Positions 46,118 to 59,160 of a DNA stretch of 64,000 bases are shown piece after piece. Made by a program: the position numbers and the translations under genes. The notes under the pieces are model-generated. The model did not search any database. It saw only the letters and a list, made by a program, of their open reading frames with translations, and was not told where the DNA came from. The DNA is from Eopsaltria australis. Lineage: Eukaryota; Chordata; Aves; Passeriformes; Petroicidae. The first letter of the stretch is position 1; each line of letters begins with the position of its first letter. Location of the stretch: positions 248,001 through 312,000 of the forward strand of contig JAVTVJ010001688.1 of the NCBI GenBank assembly GCA_034509425.1, read 5' to 3'.

Positions 46118-49100
46118 CATTCAAGCCAGGAGATACCAAATAAGATCCAAAACAATTCTGAAATTTTCTTCAAACAGCAATTGGAGCTAAGTGTAAGGAT
46201 CCACAAAATTAGTTTTAATAACAAAACATTAATCTGTAATAATTCATGTGGGTAGACTTGAGTCTTAACCACTACAAGTGTTTGGCAAATCTTGTCTTCC
46301 AAGAGTAAAATCTTTTCATGCAAGAGAGGATATTTTACTGGGTTTTAGACCACCAAAAGCCAAATCAGTTTCTTAGAGGAAAAGGTTGATATCTGCAAAA
46401 GAATTCTGAACAGCTGTTTCCTAATGCTTCCAGCTGCTTCATTGCAAATTCTTCCTGCCCTTAGGTCTAAAGTAGACTCAAGCAGCTGAGAGACCAAATT
46501 CCTAGTGAAGATGGACATATACTAGAAGAGCTTCCAAACTGGGGATTCAAATAGAATTGCATTCATATTTCTTTACTATGGAGATCTAAGCATTACCCTG
46601 CAGTTATTCAGCAAAACTGATTAGCTGTAGGTCCTTCAAGGCATGTAATCCTGGGGAAGAGAGGGAACGCTCATCAGTACAGATGTTGCTACTAGCATCC
46701 ATGTGCCTCTAACTCTTTTTCAGCCAGGGAAAGAGGTTTATGTTCTGCCTTTAAATTGTGCCTCAGAACTTTTGAATGGTGACTGCTGAGCAATGAAAAT
46801 TGAAAAGAAACTGATTGATACCTTAAGGGCAGGGGAGATTTTTGAGACAAGTGGTACCCTCATTGAACTACCTAGCACCTGTTGTCTGACTGCAATTAGC
46901 CGCATGATGATTCAGTTCTGGAAGCTCCCCCAAAATAGGAAAGTGCAGATAGTGAGGAAGCAACCAGTTGAGAACATTGTAGGGACCTAGGAGGGAGCTG
47001 CATGTTGTTATTTTGTAGGGGTCCTGAGGGGAAGAAAGCAGAAGCTGAAATGACTTGCAATTAGACACACACAGAGAAGAGTGAATGCAAATCTGTAGGA
47101 GAAAACATGTTTTCAGTTGTACCACTCATAGTGTGTAGGAAGTTTGGTACAGCAGCTGAAAACAATATGCCATTGCTGAATGCTTGGAGAGATGAAAGCA
47201 TAAAGCTAAATGAGATTCCTTGTAAGAGACCTAGAAGTTACATGCCTAGAAAATACTTCTCTGGTAGTTTAACGATTTTGTAGTCTTGTTACTTCATTAT
47301 GTTACAATGTGCATACGTAATTCTTTGTGAAAAAATAAACCAAGTTCCAAACTAAACAACTTCTAAATGAAAGTCTTGATTTGTCAAAATTTACTGTTGG
47401 AAACAGAGTTCATTTTTGTAGTTGTATAATTTTTGTTCTGTCATATCCAGTATTACTTCCTTACAGAAGCTTCATCTGCTTTCTTTTTGCATTCAGCTTT
47501 ATATTTAACCAAAGAGATTTGGGGGTTATTTTTTATTACTTATGATAATATTTCTGTCAACTGACTTGCTGACATTAAAAGTTAAGAGTGCCTTGAAGGA
47601 AGAAACTTGTTTACCGTAGTTAATTTTGTTTTTCTCTTTTGCAATATGTTTGTTAAAAGTTTTCCTCTGAAACTTGACAGCAAAATCTGTTTTTCTAGTG
47701 GAAGACTACTAAGCCTAATGCTTTTTTCACGCTTGCCTTATTTTACATTCTGATTTTATATTCTGCGCTCACTCAAGTGTTTCATTGTATTGCTTAAGCA
47801 AATGGAAATACTCTGTTTATTTGATGTATATCAGATAATGAGGATAGTAGTTATAAGTAGTCTGAGTTGATATGTGTACTTAGAAATAATTTCCATAAAT
47901 GTAACCATAATGTGATTGTCATCCTGTGCCTGGTGTCTTAGAGAAACAAAATCAAACTCCCTCTTCTTTTGTTTTAGAATTTCTCCATACCCCTAGATCT
48001 TTAGACCCAGACTGCTCATTTGCTTCATTACCAAACTGTCTTTACTTAGATTTGTAACCTTCTAGATGGAAATTCCCAGAGTAAAATCTGAGAATTCCTT
48101 TTTAAATGCACATACTGCATCTGGCCTAGGGTTCATCCTTTGTAACTTGGGCATAAAAGTTGGGAACTTGCATCCAGTGTTACACTGTTAATGGGAGGTG
48201 GTGCTAAAGCTTATCTTCCAGTACAAAATAGCAGCCTAAATAGAATCTGGTTTAAACAGGGTAAATATCAGCCTGTATCAGTCTTAATTTTTTTATAAAG
48301 ACATCAAAACACATATACATGGTGTTTGTTCTCCCATTAAGACAGATCTCTGCACTGGCCTTGGAAATTGAAGTAAAGACTGGTTTTTTCCTTCCAGTTG
48401 TCAGTTGAAGGAAGACCTAAGGGCATTTCATTAGGTTGCCACCTTCCATGATCATAAAGGCATAAGAGGACATTTTCTTAGTACATATACTGTTTCTGCT
48501 GCATTAAGTAACATATCCTTGCTGATTGCTGTCTGTGCCAGAAGAGCCCAAATGATGCACAGCAGCACATGTGTATTTGATCCTTCTTTTGGCAGTTTTT
48601 TTTAATGTTTGTAAGCACAGTTACCAGGCAGACAGACCTTTGGAAGAGGATAGAGTACCATTGCCTGTATTTCTGCCACTTGGAGTTTGTTGTACGGAAG
48701 GATGAGTCTGGACCAAAAAAGGAAAGACTAAAGCTAACTGCTACCAATAAATGGTCACCAATAAATGTTCACATTCCAAGGAGATGTAGGATGTGCAGTC
48801 AAGATCACTTGGTGGACAAGTTACTGTAATAGAGTAAAAGTGAATCCATGTACTTGTAATACCAAATACTTCTCTATTTTTTAAAAAATATACTATTTAA
48901 AAGGAAGCATGTAGGAAACGGAGAATAATAGCAGAGAGAGACAAAGTTTGGAGTTCTTCCAAAAGAGGGAAATAAGGTAAGTTCTACCTGATGCATTTAG
49001 AAGACTCATGACCCTTAACATCAAAGGATGGTAGAACAGTATTGTTTTAAAACCCCAAACAACAGCTCAAACATCATGGATAGAAAGGAAAACATCTCCA

Positions 49101-52100
49101 CAGGATAAGTAAAATAGCAATAGCCTTTCCATATTGCAGACCAACTGTTGTTTACTCGCTTTAATTCTGTGTCTGTGTATAAAGTGCTGGTAATCAGGTC
49201 TGACATTTTAAAATACGTTAACCTCTACATTACCTACGAGTTCCCCTGAAGACTGTCAAACAAAATAAGGTCATGCAGTTGCCCTTTGAAACTTGGGAAT
49301 TAGGATTTGTTTTACAGTTACATGTTTGTCTTGGTGAGGTGATCTCAGTTTGCCACATAGCTCAGCTATTGCATGCAGTTGTTCCATCAGAACGTGTATG
49401 TTCAGGTGCAGTGGTTCTGCTCAGAGTTCACACAAATCTCTGCAACCACTTACTTTTATGACTCAGAAATGAAGGAAAGGAGCAGGAAGAAAGAAATCCA
49501 AATCCCAGAAGATAAAACCACCCCTTCAGAAAAGCTGAGTGTGTGACTAAACAGATACAAATACTTAAGGACAACCATTAAACCACTGACAAAAAGCAGA
49601 GAGTAGATTTATTTCATTACCCTGCTAACAAGGCCAGGTGGCAGACATGCAGGGACACAGGCTCCATCAGGCTTGGCTCATCCTAGCAGACCGTGGGGGT
49701 GCTCTGCTGCCTTTCCCCCATGTAACAAAAGGCTTTGCATATGTGGGTCTCTTATCTCCCCATGTGATTTCTGCTTCTCCAAGGATGAGCAACTGTAGGT
49801 ATAGGAAATGGGAGTTTTCCCACACTGGCAATTTCAGCACTCCCAGCTGCAAGATCACTTTGAGCAAAACTATTCCTTCTTCCTCACCAGGTATTCTGGT
49901 TTTAATCCTTTTAACCCATACATTGAGTGTATGTAAAAGTTCTTACTGGGCTTTTTCCATCCATGTATGTATAGACACTACCTAGAAAACACAATGCAAA
50001 GGCACAGCCAGCTTTTGGAGAAGTAAATAAAAACACTGGTGTCATCATTTAACTTGGGAAAATGAGTGGGATCAGTTTATTGTATCAGGCTAGGCAGCAG
50101 GATCTGCTCGTCTGTATGCTCTGAGATGTCATCATGAGGAAATAAGATACAATGCTTAAGAGCAGTTCAGGTGATTTTCACTTCTACCATGCCTCAGTTT
50201 ATGACAGTGCAGACATACAAACTAATGAATATTCTGAATATTGTTTCCTGTAACCCTTTAGAGTTTCCTGCCTTTGGATGAGTTTTACATTGCTTCTGGC
50301 TTTCTGGCATTGCTAGTAAGAAAATGAAGAACAGTTTTTGTCCTAACTCATATTTTGGAAAGAATAACATCAGTTGCTTATTTCAGCTTGTAATGGTAAT
50401 GGAGCATATCAGATCTAGGATCCTAAGGGTAACATGCTCACTTTGTTCAAGAGGAGCATAGGTGTTGTCAAATTACCTGTGGGCTACTTTAGGGCACTCT
50501 TACCTTACTGCATGCAAAGGAAAAGGTCCTGGTAAATGATGGCATAAGGGGAAGAATTGTGGCTTTATGGAGAAGGGAGAATTTGCTCTGAAGTGCTGTG
50601 CAAAATTTTAATGCAGAAGATATGACAGTTTACTACTGAATAAAACAGATACTAGATTTTAACAACAGGACAAATATTTTTTCTGCCACGTCTTAACAAT
50701 ATACATTAGGTGACAGTTAAAGAATACACTAGGAAAAACTGTCTTTGCACAACATCATGGCCTTTTCTAAGATCGTGGTCATAATATGTACATTGAGTGG
50801 CAGAAAACCAAATGAAACAACTGTGTGTCATTTGACTTTTCCTTTGAATCTAGAGAGTTTTTATGTATGCTTTTGCAAGGTCACAGATATCCTTTACAAA
50901 AGCTGGATGATGTGCCTTTGATCTTGTCCTCCTAGTGTCCTCTCCCAAAAAAAGGTACGTAAGTTAAAATACTCTGTGTTGCTGATCCATCACAGCATGG
51001 ACAAACCACACTACAAATGAGCCGTGTGGCTGGCCATTTCAGCAGCTATGTAGGGCAAGCAAGAGAGCATAACCTGCAGGAAAAGCAAGGAAAATTAATG
51101 TCACCCTTAGAACATCTTGAGTGAGCAGAGAGGCAGAAGTGACAGGACTTCTAAAAGGAGAGCCAAGGAGAACAGGCATGGGCGAAGATGTGTGCCAAAG
51201 AAAGATGTTTGATAGATTTCAAGGGAGATGAATAGCAAAAGCTAACACTGGTGGTGAATTCAAGCACACTTCAGAACGGTTCTTTTAGAAAAACATGTTC
51301 CTGTTACCAAAGAAGCACAGAAATGCTAGAAGGAATAAACCAGGTAGGACATCTGGATAATCCTTTCAGATCAGAGCCTGCCCTCTTCATTATTAATTAA
51401 TAAGTTTGGAAAGCATCTGGAAAGAAATCTTTCAGATCATAGACAGGTCTTCATGCTTAGATTTGTCGATACATCAGTAAAAAGTAAAATCAGCAGATGT
51501 GAGTATAGATGGTACGCTGAGGAAGGGTCACTACAGCAGTAGTGTCACCACACAAATGTATAGGAGTAATCTGAAGGAAACCATAAACTTTGTGGAAAGA
51601 GTGAAACGGTATATTGGACTTCCAAAAAAATTTTTATGAGGTCCCATTCTAGCAGTGTCTGAAAAGACTAAAGGAAAAAGCAACAGATCTGTTGTAGAGC
51701 AACAGTTGATTTAACAAGAAACAGAAAAATGTGAATAATGGGTGGGGATCAATGCCAAGATCCGGGATGTTCAACATAGTAAGAAAAATAGAACACTGAT
51801 AGTTAACTATGAATCTGAAAATGAGTTCTCAGAGTTGTAGAAAAAAAAACCATTTCAAGCAAGATAAGGTGGCAGATAACAGAAGTTTATAAAAGCAAAA
51901 CAATAGCTAGTTTATGTACAGATTGGTTGGTTATAGTTTTCCCACGAGATGTCATTAAACTGACAACTAACTGGTGCAGCATATTATGAATATCAAAGCT
52001 TAGACAAGCTTAAACAGTAATTATGTAAATTCACAAATGAAAAGTCTGCCAATATTAAGTACTGATTAGAGCCTTTGTCTCAAGGACAGTCTAATCCAAG

Positions 52101-52620
52101 GGTGGGTCAAACTGTGGCAGATATCCCTGGAGCGTATCACTGTGGGCCTGCCATACTCTCATACTCTTTCTGGTGATATGCTAAGGGCAGCAGAAACAAG
52201 CTGAATTTTTGGTTGTTCCCTTACTTCAGGGTTAATGCTGCAATAATCATAGAAAAACTGCATAATACAGATTTCTTTTTTTCAAGATTGTGTTTGTCAT
52301 GACTTAGGACTAAAAGACTTTTTAGATCAAGGATAGCTAAGGTGCAGTTTGTCCATTTAAGTTTACCCAGTGAAAAATACCTTCTAGAAACTATTTGTAT
52401 CCCTTTATAAGGCACCAGTGTTTTTACAAGTATAAATATGATTCTTCACTCATATTGCTTTGTACTTCAGGATTTTTCATATGAGGAGAAATAATAAATA
52501 TTTCAGAGGAGACAACTAAGAGGCTATTGATTTTCTTTTCCTCAATTATATTTTTTATGTTAGAAGAGCTGTTTTAGGGGTACATGCCCCAAAGTCTGTG
52601 CTTTTCCTGTTGTTGGGTAG
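45429..52620. other. Intergenic DNA downstream of EMB
   Basis: About 7 kb of AT-rich sequence with a 44-base T run (46070-46113). Open frames such as 49638-49985 (+, 115 codons) do not resemble known proteins. No RNA gene or transposon recognised. Confidence 0.5.
46070..46113. repeat. Poly-T run of 44 bases
   Basis: A pure run of 44 T preceded by TAAAAAAACCCCAAATCTC. There is no transposon body on the side where an A-tail would require one, so it is listed as a mononucleotide repeat. The two polyphenylalanine frames across it are artefacts. Confidence 0.9.
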
Positions 52621-53251
52621 CTGGCTGTGGGGGTGGTTTGACCCTGGCCAAAAACCCACACAGCTGCTCACTCCCTCTGCTTCTCTATGAGACACAGAGG
52701 AAATGGAAGAGAGGCAAAACTGCTCTGGCATCAAGACAGTGACACTTTAATAGGGGAAGCAAAGGCTGTGCATACGAGCAAAGCCAAAACAGGAATTCAT
52801 TCACAACCTGCCATTAGCAGGCAGATGTCCTAATTCTTCCTGGGTGCCAGGGCCTCAGCATGTGTAACAGCTGCTTGAGAAGGCAAATACCGTGACCTCT
52901 GTCAAATCTCATATCCTTTCTCTGATCCTTTTTTGGAGAGAAGGATGTGCTATGGGGTGGAATATTCCTTTGGTCAGTTAGAGAGTTGTCCTGAGTAGAT
53001 GGCTGCCTAATGCCCTGTCCACCCTGGGTTTACTCTCTGTGGAGTCAGAGCACAGAGAGAAAAACCCTTGACACTGTGCAAGTTTTGTTCAGCTGTGCCC
53101 AAAACACTGCTGTGTTGTCAACACTCTTTTGCCACTTGGCCCCAGTTTTGAAGCAAGCACTGTGTGGACTGCAGTGAAGGACATTGACTCATCCCATCCA
53201 GACACAGTGCACCAACATTCTACAAGGCTGAGTCTCCTTTCCAACACTGGC
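52621..53251 (-). mobile_element. ERVL-type solo LTR with 5-bp target duplication
   Basis: The LTR body is 52626-53246 (621 bp), beginning TGTGGGGGTGGTTTGACC and ending TTTCCAACA, flanked by CTGGC on both sides (52621-52625 and 53247-53251). The interior shares the ACTTTAATAGGGGAAGCAAAG and GGAATTCATTCAC / CCATTAGCAGGCAGATGTCC blocks with the other copies. Minus orientation, with ATTAAA on the minus strand (complement of 52746-52751). Open frames at 53129-53371 and 53089-53355 overlap its end and are not genes. Confidence 0.87.
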
Positions 53252-55619
53252 CTGGAAACAAACCACAAAATTTTTTTTTCCTTTACAATTCTCATAAACT
53301 TATCAAGCTTCTTGCCCACTGAGTTAATTGACTGTAAATTTCCAGCAGGAGTCAAAAAGGCAGAGGCCTAAGTCATGAGAACAACTATTTAAGCAATACA
53401 ATTCTTCCCCCTCTGCTGAAAACACTGAATGTAAAATACGTCATTCTTTAAAGTGTATATCGTTCAATAGTTGGCAATAGGTAAGGCAAATATACTTCTT
53501 TTGGGATTTTACAGTTTTTCAAAATAACCCATATCTGCCACTGTAAATTGTCAAGGTTTGGGGTGTTTTTGGACGTAAAGACTTTTCATGCGAGATGAAC
53601 CAGCAATATAGTCAGATTTAAGGCTGTTATTTGCTTTTTCATCTCTTTTCCACAGATCTTAGCAGAAGATGAAATCTAATCTTTTACTTTAACGTCCAGC
53701 TGGGAGATTTATCCTTGGTCCATCATATAGTGTAAAATTTTGTAATTAACTCTCTATTAAACAAAAAAGAGCTACATCTGCACAAAAAAAAAGAGCTTAA
53801 TCATTTTCTATATATGTGGGAGGAAATCAAGCAAAATAAACTTCTCATAATTTTGTACTCCACAAATGGGAATTCAACATTATAATTTCCTTTAATAAAA
53901 TTATTCATATAAACAAATCACCTCATGTTGCACAGTGCTTTGAAGGTATACCTTGTAAGTAGGTATATATTTATACCTTGCCTAATTAGGGTTAGATCAG
54001 AGTAAAGGCACCTAAAGGCAGTGGTTCAACATGTTTGGTCACTGCTGATTAGAACTTGGACATCAAAAAACAGATTCAGGCTTGGATCTAGTGGTGTAGC
54101 TCTCTTGACTCATCTGTCAATCCAATTATTTCACTGACCAACATAGCCTATATTTAAATTAATTTATTCAGAAAAAAAAAAATCTTGATGTTCTTAGGGA
54201 GAAATGGAAGAACTATTTCTGCAGTAGTAAAAAGGTCACCAAAAAATCCTTCCCCCTGCTCACCAGGTGCCTGAGTAACAGGTGACTCCCAGCCTCTGAA
54301 AAGGAAATCCCTGTAGAAAAATACTGAAACCTACAGAAGGATACATGGTAAACTCTGTCCCAAAATGCAGGGACCAAGTGAGGTAGCTGGGAAGTTATTT
54401 TAACAGGGGGAAGCTAGTCAGGAAACATGATATGACACTTGACGTGAATTTGTCAGGAAATTGTTTATTTAAACTACTGGGCAATTAAACAAAAAGTACC
54501 AATGAAAGAATCCTACATCCTATTTATCAAAACTTGATAACTGAAGTAAAAATACTGCTTCTTTGTCAGTGCTGTTGCACTAATGACATTGAAGAAATAG
54601 CTGATAGAATGTGCTGTTGTTCAATTTCTTACTGAAACCATCCAGAATCACTTAATTATGAAGAATTACTCATTCTCATCACAGAATGGAAGGGATCACA
54701 GAAACATGATTGGAAGGCAAAAATGCAGCCTAGGATGAGACATGATGCAGTGGTTTTACCCAATGACTGCAGAAAGAGATTGTTGCTGAAAGGAATATAG
54801 CAGAAGAGATTTCTGAAAGCAGACAATATTAACTCAGCATTTGCAAAAAATTCTGCAGGTGGAAGTGAGATTTCCACACAGTGTTCTGGTGAATAGTTTG
54901 AAATCCCCAAAGGGAAAGATCTGTAAGATACACCTGGCTAAAATTAAGGGCAATGGCAAAGCACCAGCATATTGAATCAGAACATGATAACGGTCTCTTA
55001 CTTGGTTATCAGTATACTACTAACATTGATTGATTGCTTTCTTTTGGGGAATATTTGGCACTGACCTGCCCAACCACACAACTTAGGAGAAAATTAGGTT
55101 CTAGTCTATTTTATTTCCCCCTTTCTGTTATTACACCAAGTCAAGTTAAAGCCATTTTGGCTGAATTATTGAACTCCAGGTCATGATTAAAAGAACAGTA
55201 TTTTTCCATTACAGCAGTTCATAACCTCCCAGCAGGTGTAAAGGTACAGAACTGACACAGCTGAGTCAACCAACCAAAACCCCATCTTGCTCTATTCCCC
55301 CTGCTCTCACCACCAATTCTATTCATCAATGGCTGGGATGATAAGGCAGCATTTCAATCAAGAATAGACTTTCTAAAGACTTCTAGCAAATTCAGCACAT
55401 GGAAAGAATAATATAAAATTTATACTAACTAGCCAATCCTGGAATGCTTCAGACACTCAGCAGCCTTACCTGTCCATCCTTTTTCAGACTGTGAAAGACA
55501 CTAGGTTCTGGTGTTTGGCACCTGTGTCACAATCAGTGGAACCCCGTGTTGCTTGAGAAGTTCGGTGTGTGTCACATGGAGCACTTCTGTGCCTGCCACA
55601 TCGCACTGGGACTAGGTAA
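53252..55619. other. Intergenic DNA, nothing recognised
   Basis: AT-rich sequence with no gene or clear transposon. An ATCACAGAATGG-like phrase near 54680 is too short to call as CR1. Confidence 0.5.
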
Positions 55620-55639
55620 TGATGATACCATTACTACAC

Positions 55640-55900
55640 ATCTCTAGAGAGCTTCACATTCTCCGTTTCCTTAGGTAATGAATATTCATCAGGTTTAGAT
55701 GAATATTCATAAGGGATTTTAAAAAACGATTTGCGTTGATTTATTTAGTTCAGCCCAATTAGAAAACATCAGTGGCCAGATACCCGCAGTAGAGGATTAT
55801 GATTGCCAGCATTATGGGGCTCAATGGTATCGGTATAAGGCAATTAGCTATCAATATTTTAAAAGCAAACAGAGACTGGAGGACAGACAATAATTCGTCT
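55640..55900. promoter_or_regulatory. Candidate conserved non-coding element with POU-like palindromes
   Basis: This block holds two identical ATGAATATTCAT palindromes (55678-55689 and 55699-55710) and several homeodomain-core motifs (CCCAATTAG, GGCAATTAGC, ATTTATTTAG). It has low repeat content and mixed composition, like developmental enhancers. The palindrome resembles the MORE-type sites bound by POU factor dimers. Function is inferred; no conservation data were available. Confidence 0.4.
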
Positions 55901-55979
55901 CTTGCCACGCCTGCACACCATCCGAGCTACAGGAGTGTTTGGGCGTTGTGCAAATCTTTTCTTTGGCCAGAAGGTGTCA

Positions 55980-56160
55980 CTTTGTCACCGCTGTTTGCAG
56001 GGATGAGCTGCTGTCGGTCCGCAGAGCCCCGCAGAGCCCAGAGCGCCGCGACTCGAGAGCGGCGGCCGCAAGAGGCATGCCCTGAGCAATGGGATGTCCT
56101 GAGCACCAAGATGCGCTGCGCACAGTGATGTCCTGAGCACCGTGGCTGCAGTCACCAACC
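55980..56160. other. Small CpG-rich patch with 34-bp tandem repeat
   Basis: A local cluster of CpG (GAGCGCCGCGACTCGAG, GCGGCCGC) about 270 bp beyond the palindromic block. It is followed by GATGTCCTGAGCACC at 56093-56107 and again at 56127-56141, with a weaker copy (ATGCCCTGAGCAA) at 56078. Antisense frames over it reflect composition, not coding. Confidence 0.6.
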
Positions 56161-58699
56161 TGAGGCACCCAGCTGGGCTGCCTGACAGCAGGGACAAAAT
56201 GGCACTCACAATGCAAGTGTGCACATCATTCTAATTTCTGATACTTTTAAGGGATGTTAGTGTTTTCTGTCTGAGAATTAGGCAACATTCCTAAATTTCT
56301 GCACCCATTTTATTAGTCAGGTTTTTTTTTCTGCCACCATTTGGCAACATGCACGTCACAGAAGATAGGACTGCTTTCTGTTCAAAGAATTAAGTTACTT
56401 AAGTTTCTGAACTATTTTGTTTAGTTTTAAACTGTAAGAGACAGTGCTGCTTCTGACAACTTAGAGATGACAGGGAAGTGTGAGACCGAAGGCAGCAATG
56501 TTATTGAGAAGCGAGTGGGAGGGTAGGGAAGAACAACAGCAGCAGTGGATTCTCAGAGCTGACGTCTTCTTTCCTAACGTTGGACACTTCAGTCAGCCTC
56601 CCAGCTTACACATCTGTTTATTCTACTCCACCTGGATTTCATGAAGAGACAGAGAAAGATGCATCCAGTAGCAACTCAGAGTTAATGTAGCCATAAAGCT
56701 GCTCTCTCTCTGTGAGGCAGCCTGAGCTAAAGGACTCCCTCTAGTTCGGCATCACAGCAAAATGCTGGAAGGTAGCACCAGGATGGATCTGGACCACCTC
56801 TCCTTCACTGGCTTTTTTCAACAAGGAAGGACAAGGATGCAATGCTTGAAACATTGATTTGTATCAGTTGTAAAAGGTATATATATCTTTTTTTTCCCCT
56901 GGCAAGGCTCTACTTGTTTCTACAACTGTTTTCCAGCATCACAGATTTTATTCAAAAGAAACACTCTGTGAGTAGCAGATCTGTGCAAACATCCTTGCAA
57001 ATGTTCTGTGGAGTAGCAGTTTTTAGATAATCACCTTCTGCACAGCCTTCACACACTCTCCCTGTCAGATCTTATTAGAATCACTGTGAATAACACTGCT
57101 GTGTTATTCCAATATTATAACTCACTGTTGTCAACCATGTAGGTTCATAACGTGCTGTGCCAGTACAAAAGACATGACCTTCCAGAATGGAGTTAATGAA
57201 GCATTAGGCAAGCACAATAATTCTATAAAAGTAGAAATATAGAACATATATAATATATGCAGAAAATCATTGCTTGGTGTGCTTTCACTTATTATGATAA
57301 ATCACAACAAAATGGCTCCCTATATTTCAATTTAGGAACAACAATAAAGTTCATTGAGTATGATAGAAAGAGTGGCAGATTCTTTCTCTAACTCATACCT
57401 ATATTAAAAAGATATCAGGGAGCTCTTGTAATTCACTATTTATGTTAAACAATGCTTTATTGAAATCTTAAAAAGTGTGTAAAAAAATAAAAGGAAAGCA
57501 TTGCTCTTATGCATTATACTAAATACCAGATTCTCATTACTTTTCTGGAGAGAATGAGGTTATCTATTTTATAAGGTACAATAGGTCAAATCAAAAAATC
57601 CAATCAGCATACTGAAAATGTGTTTAGGGCCCAGAGCATCCCACTAGGGAGGATGTAAACCTCCTCTCAGGAGCTTCTTCCTTTCTGAGAAAAAGAGCAG
57701 CTCCAAGGGGCTGCCAAAATGCGGCCACTTTGCAGCTGTCTGAGTTCATTGGGAAATGGGCTGTTACTGCGTGTACAGTGCCTGCCTTAATTTGCTGACA
57801 ACTGGGCAACATCGTTATACCAATGTATATCATGTGAACTATACACATTTTCTAGTTTGTTGGCTAAGAACGTGGAATTTGAAATATCATTATGCCTACC
57901 TATATCGTGTGAACAGGATATATTTTCTTCTGCATTGACCAAGCATGTGTTATTATCTGAAATAAATCTTGATTATTTTAGTTTTATTTGGGCTTCTTTT
58001 TTAGTCTGCAACATCTCTACTTTTAAAGTATTTATGGATTTTTTTTCTAAAGTTTGCTTTATTTGCTTTCTTCTCAGTCCCTTGAGGGACACACAATTCC
58101 TTTCTGATCAATTTTAACAACATGCCTAAATTTCTGAAAGAAATGAAAACATAACGTGAAGTGAAAATATTTTTTGAATACAACTTTTGATTTGGTTTGG
58201 GATGAGTATCCTGGCTGAAGGTCACAATATACTCTTTTCTGGTAAAGCATTTAAATTCTCTGCCAGAGTCTTTTCCTCTCCTCTCTCCTATTATAAACTC
58301 TCTGGTAACAATCTCAAAAGAACAAAAAAAAAGTGGTAGTTTTAGTGATTTAGATAATTTAGGTGTCTATCACTTTAGATACAGGAAATATTTCCTTGTA
58401 CCTAATATTGATGAACAGTGAAAAATTAAGAAAGCAAGTTTAAATGCATATGAAATATGTATTTTTTACAAAAGAGATGCATATTATAAAGTGAATATTG
58501 TAGGACCATACTCTGTTCTTAGACATAAAATATATTCACATTTTGTTTCCATTAATTACACTAAAACCCAGGTTTGCTCTGCCAGGTCTTATCTAGCTAA
58601 ATATGTTGTTCATAGAATAAGCTCTCCTATCTCCTGTTGGTCTCCCAAACATAATCAGATATTACTGCCTTTTATCATATGTCTACATGGGGATTTTGT
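56161..58699. other. Intergenic DNA, nothing recognised
   Basis: AT-rich, no gene or transposon recognised. The open frames present are under 90 codons. Confidence 0.45.
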
Positions 58700-59160
58700 T
58701 TTTCACTGGTGATTAGGCCAGGCGGAGGTTAATGAGGAACAGTGTGCACAGAATGTGACCTTGTAAAGCTGTTTTATCCCCCAGCAGCTCACAGAAAACA
58801 GTCCTTTCTAGTTTGCAGTGAGTCATTAATTTTAGCTGACAGACCTGAAGGCAGCATAGACATTAGTGTGCAGCCTGCAAGCCACCTCTCTCTGCTGACC
58901 TAACCAATGAAATCACTCTAATTTCTGCTGTCTTCTCCAATTTACCAGCAGTTCAGAAGAACTATTCCTCATCCCCAGAGACCTCTTTTCAAAATAACCC
59001 AAATCTCACAGCAGTATCAAATATTGGAGCAGTATGTTTGTAACAGATTCACAGATGTCCAGCCTAATAGACAAGAGCAGCAATTAATATTTTATGTGAT
59101 TCATCAGCAGTTTAAGAGGGAAATATCAAATTGGTAATCATTTATTGAAGAGAAGCTGAA
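58700..59160. promoter_or_regulatory. Candidate conserved non-coding element
   Basis: A stretch of mixed composition with many homeodomain-like cores (GGTTAATGAGG, GTCATTAATTTTAGCTGACAG, CAATTAATATTTTATG, TTGGTAATCATTTATTG) and no repeat or coding signature. It resembles enhancers found in gene deserts around developmental genes. This is an inference from sequence texture only. Confidence 0.25.

Noticed and set aside
46028..46255. Open frames with long phenylalanine runs
   Set aside because: They are only translations of the 44-base T run.
49638..49985. 115-codon open frame downstream of EMB
   Set aside because: The translation resembles no known protein and has no promoter or splice context. 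An overlapping antisense frame is just as open.
54670..54720. Possible CR1 tip on the minus strand
   Set aside because: Only a short ATCACAGAATGG phrase is shared, without the rest of the CR1 end.
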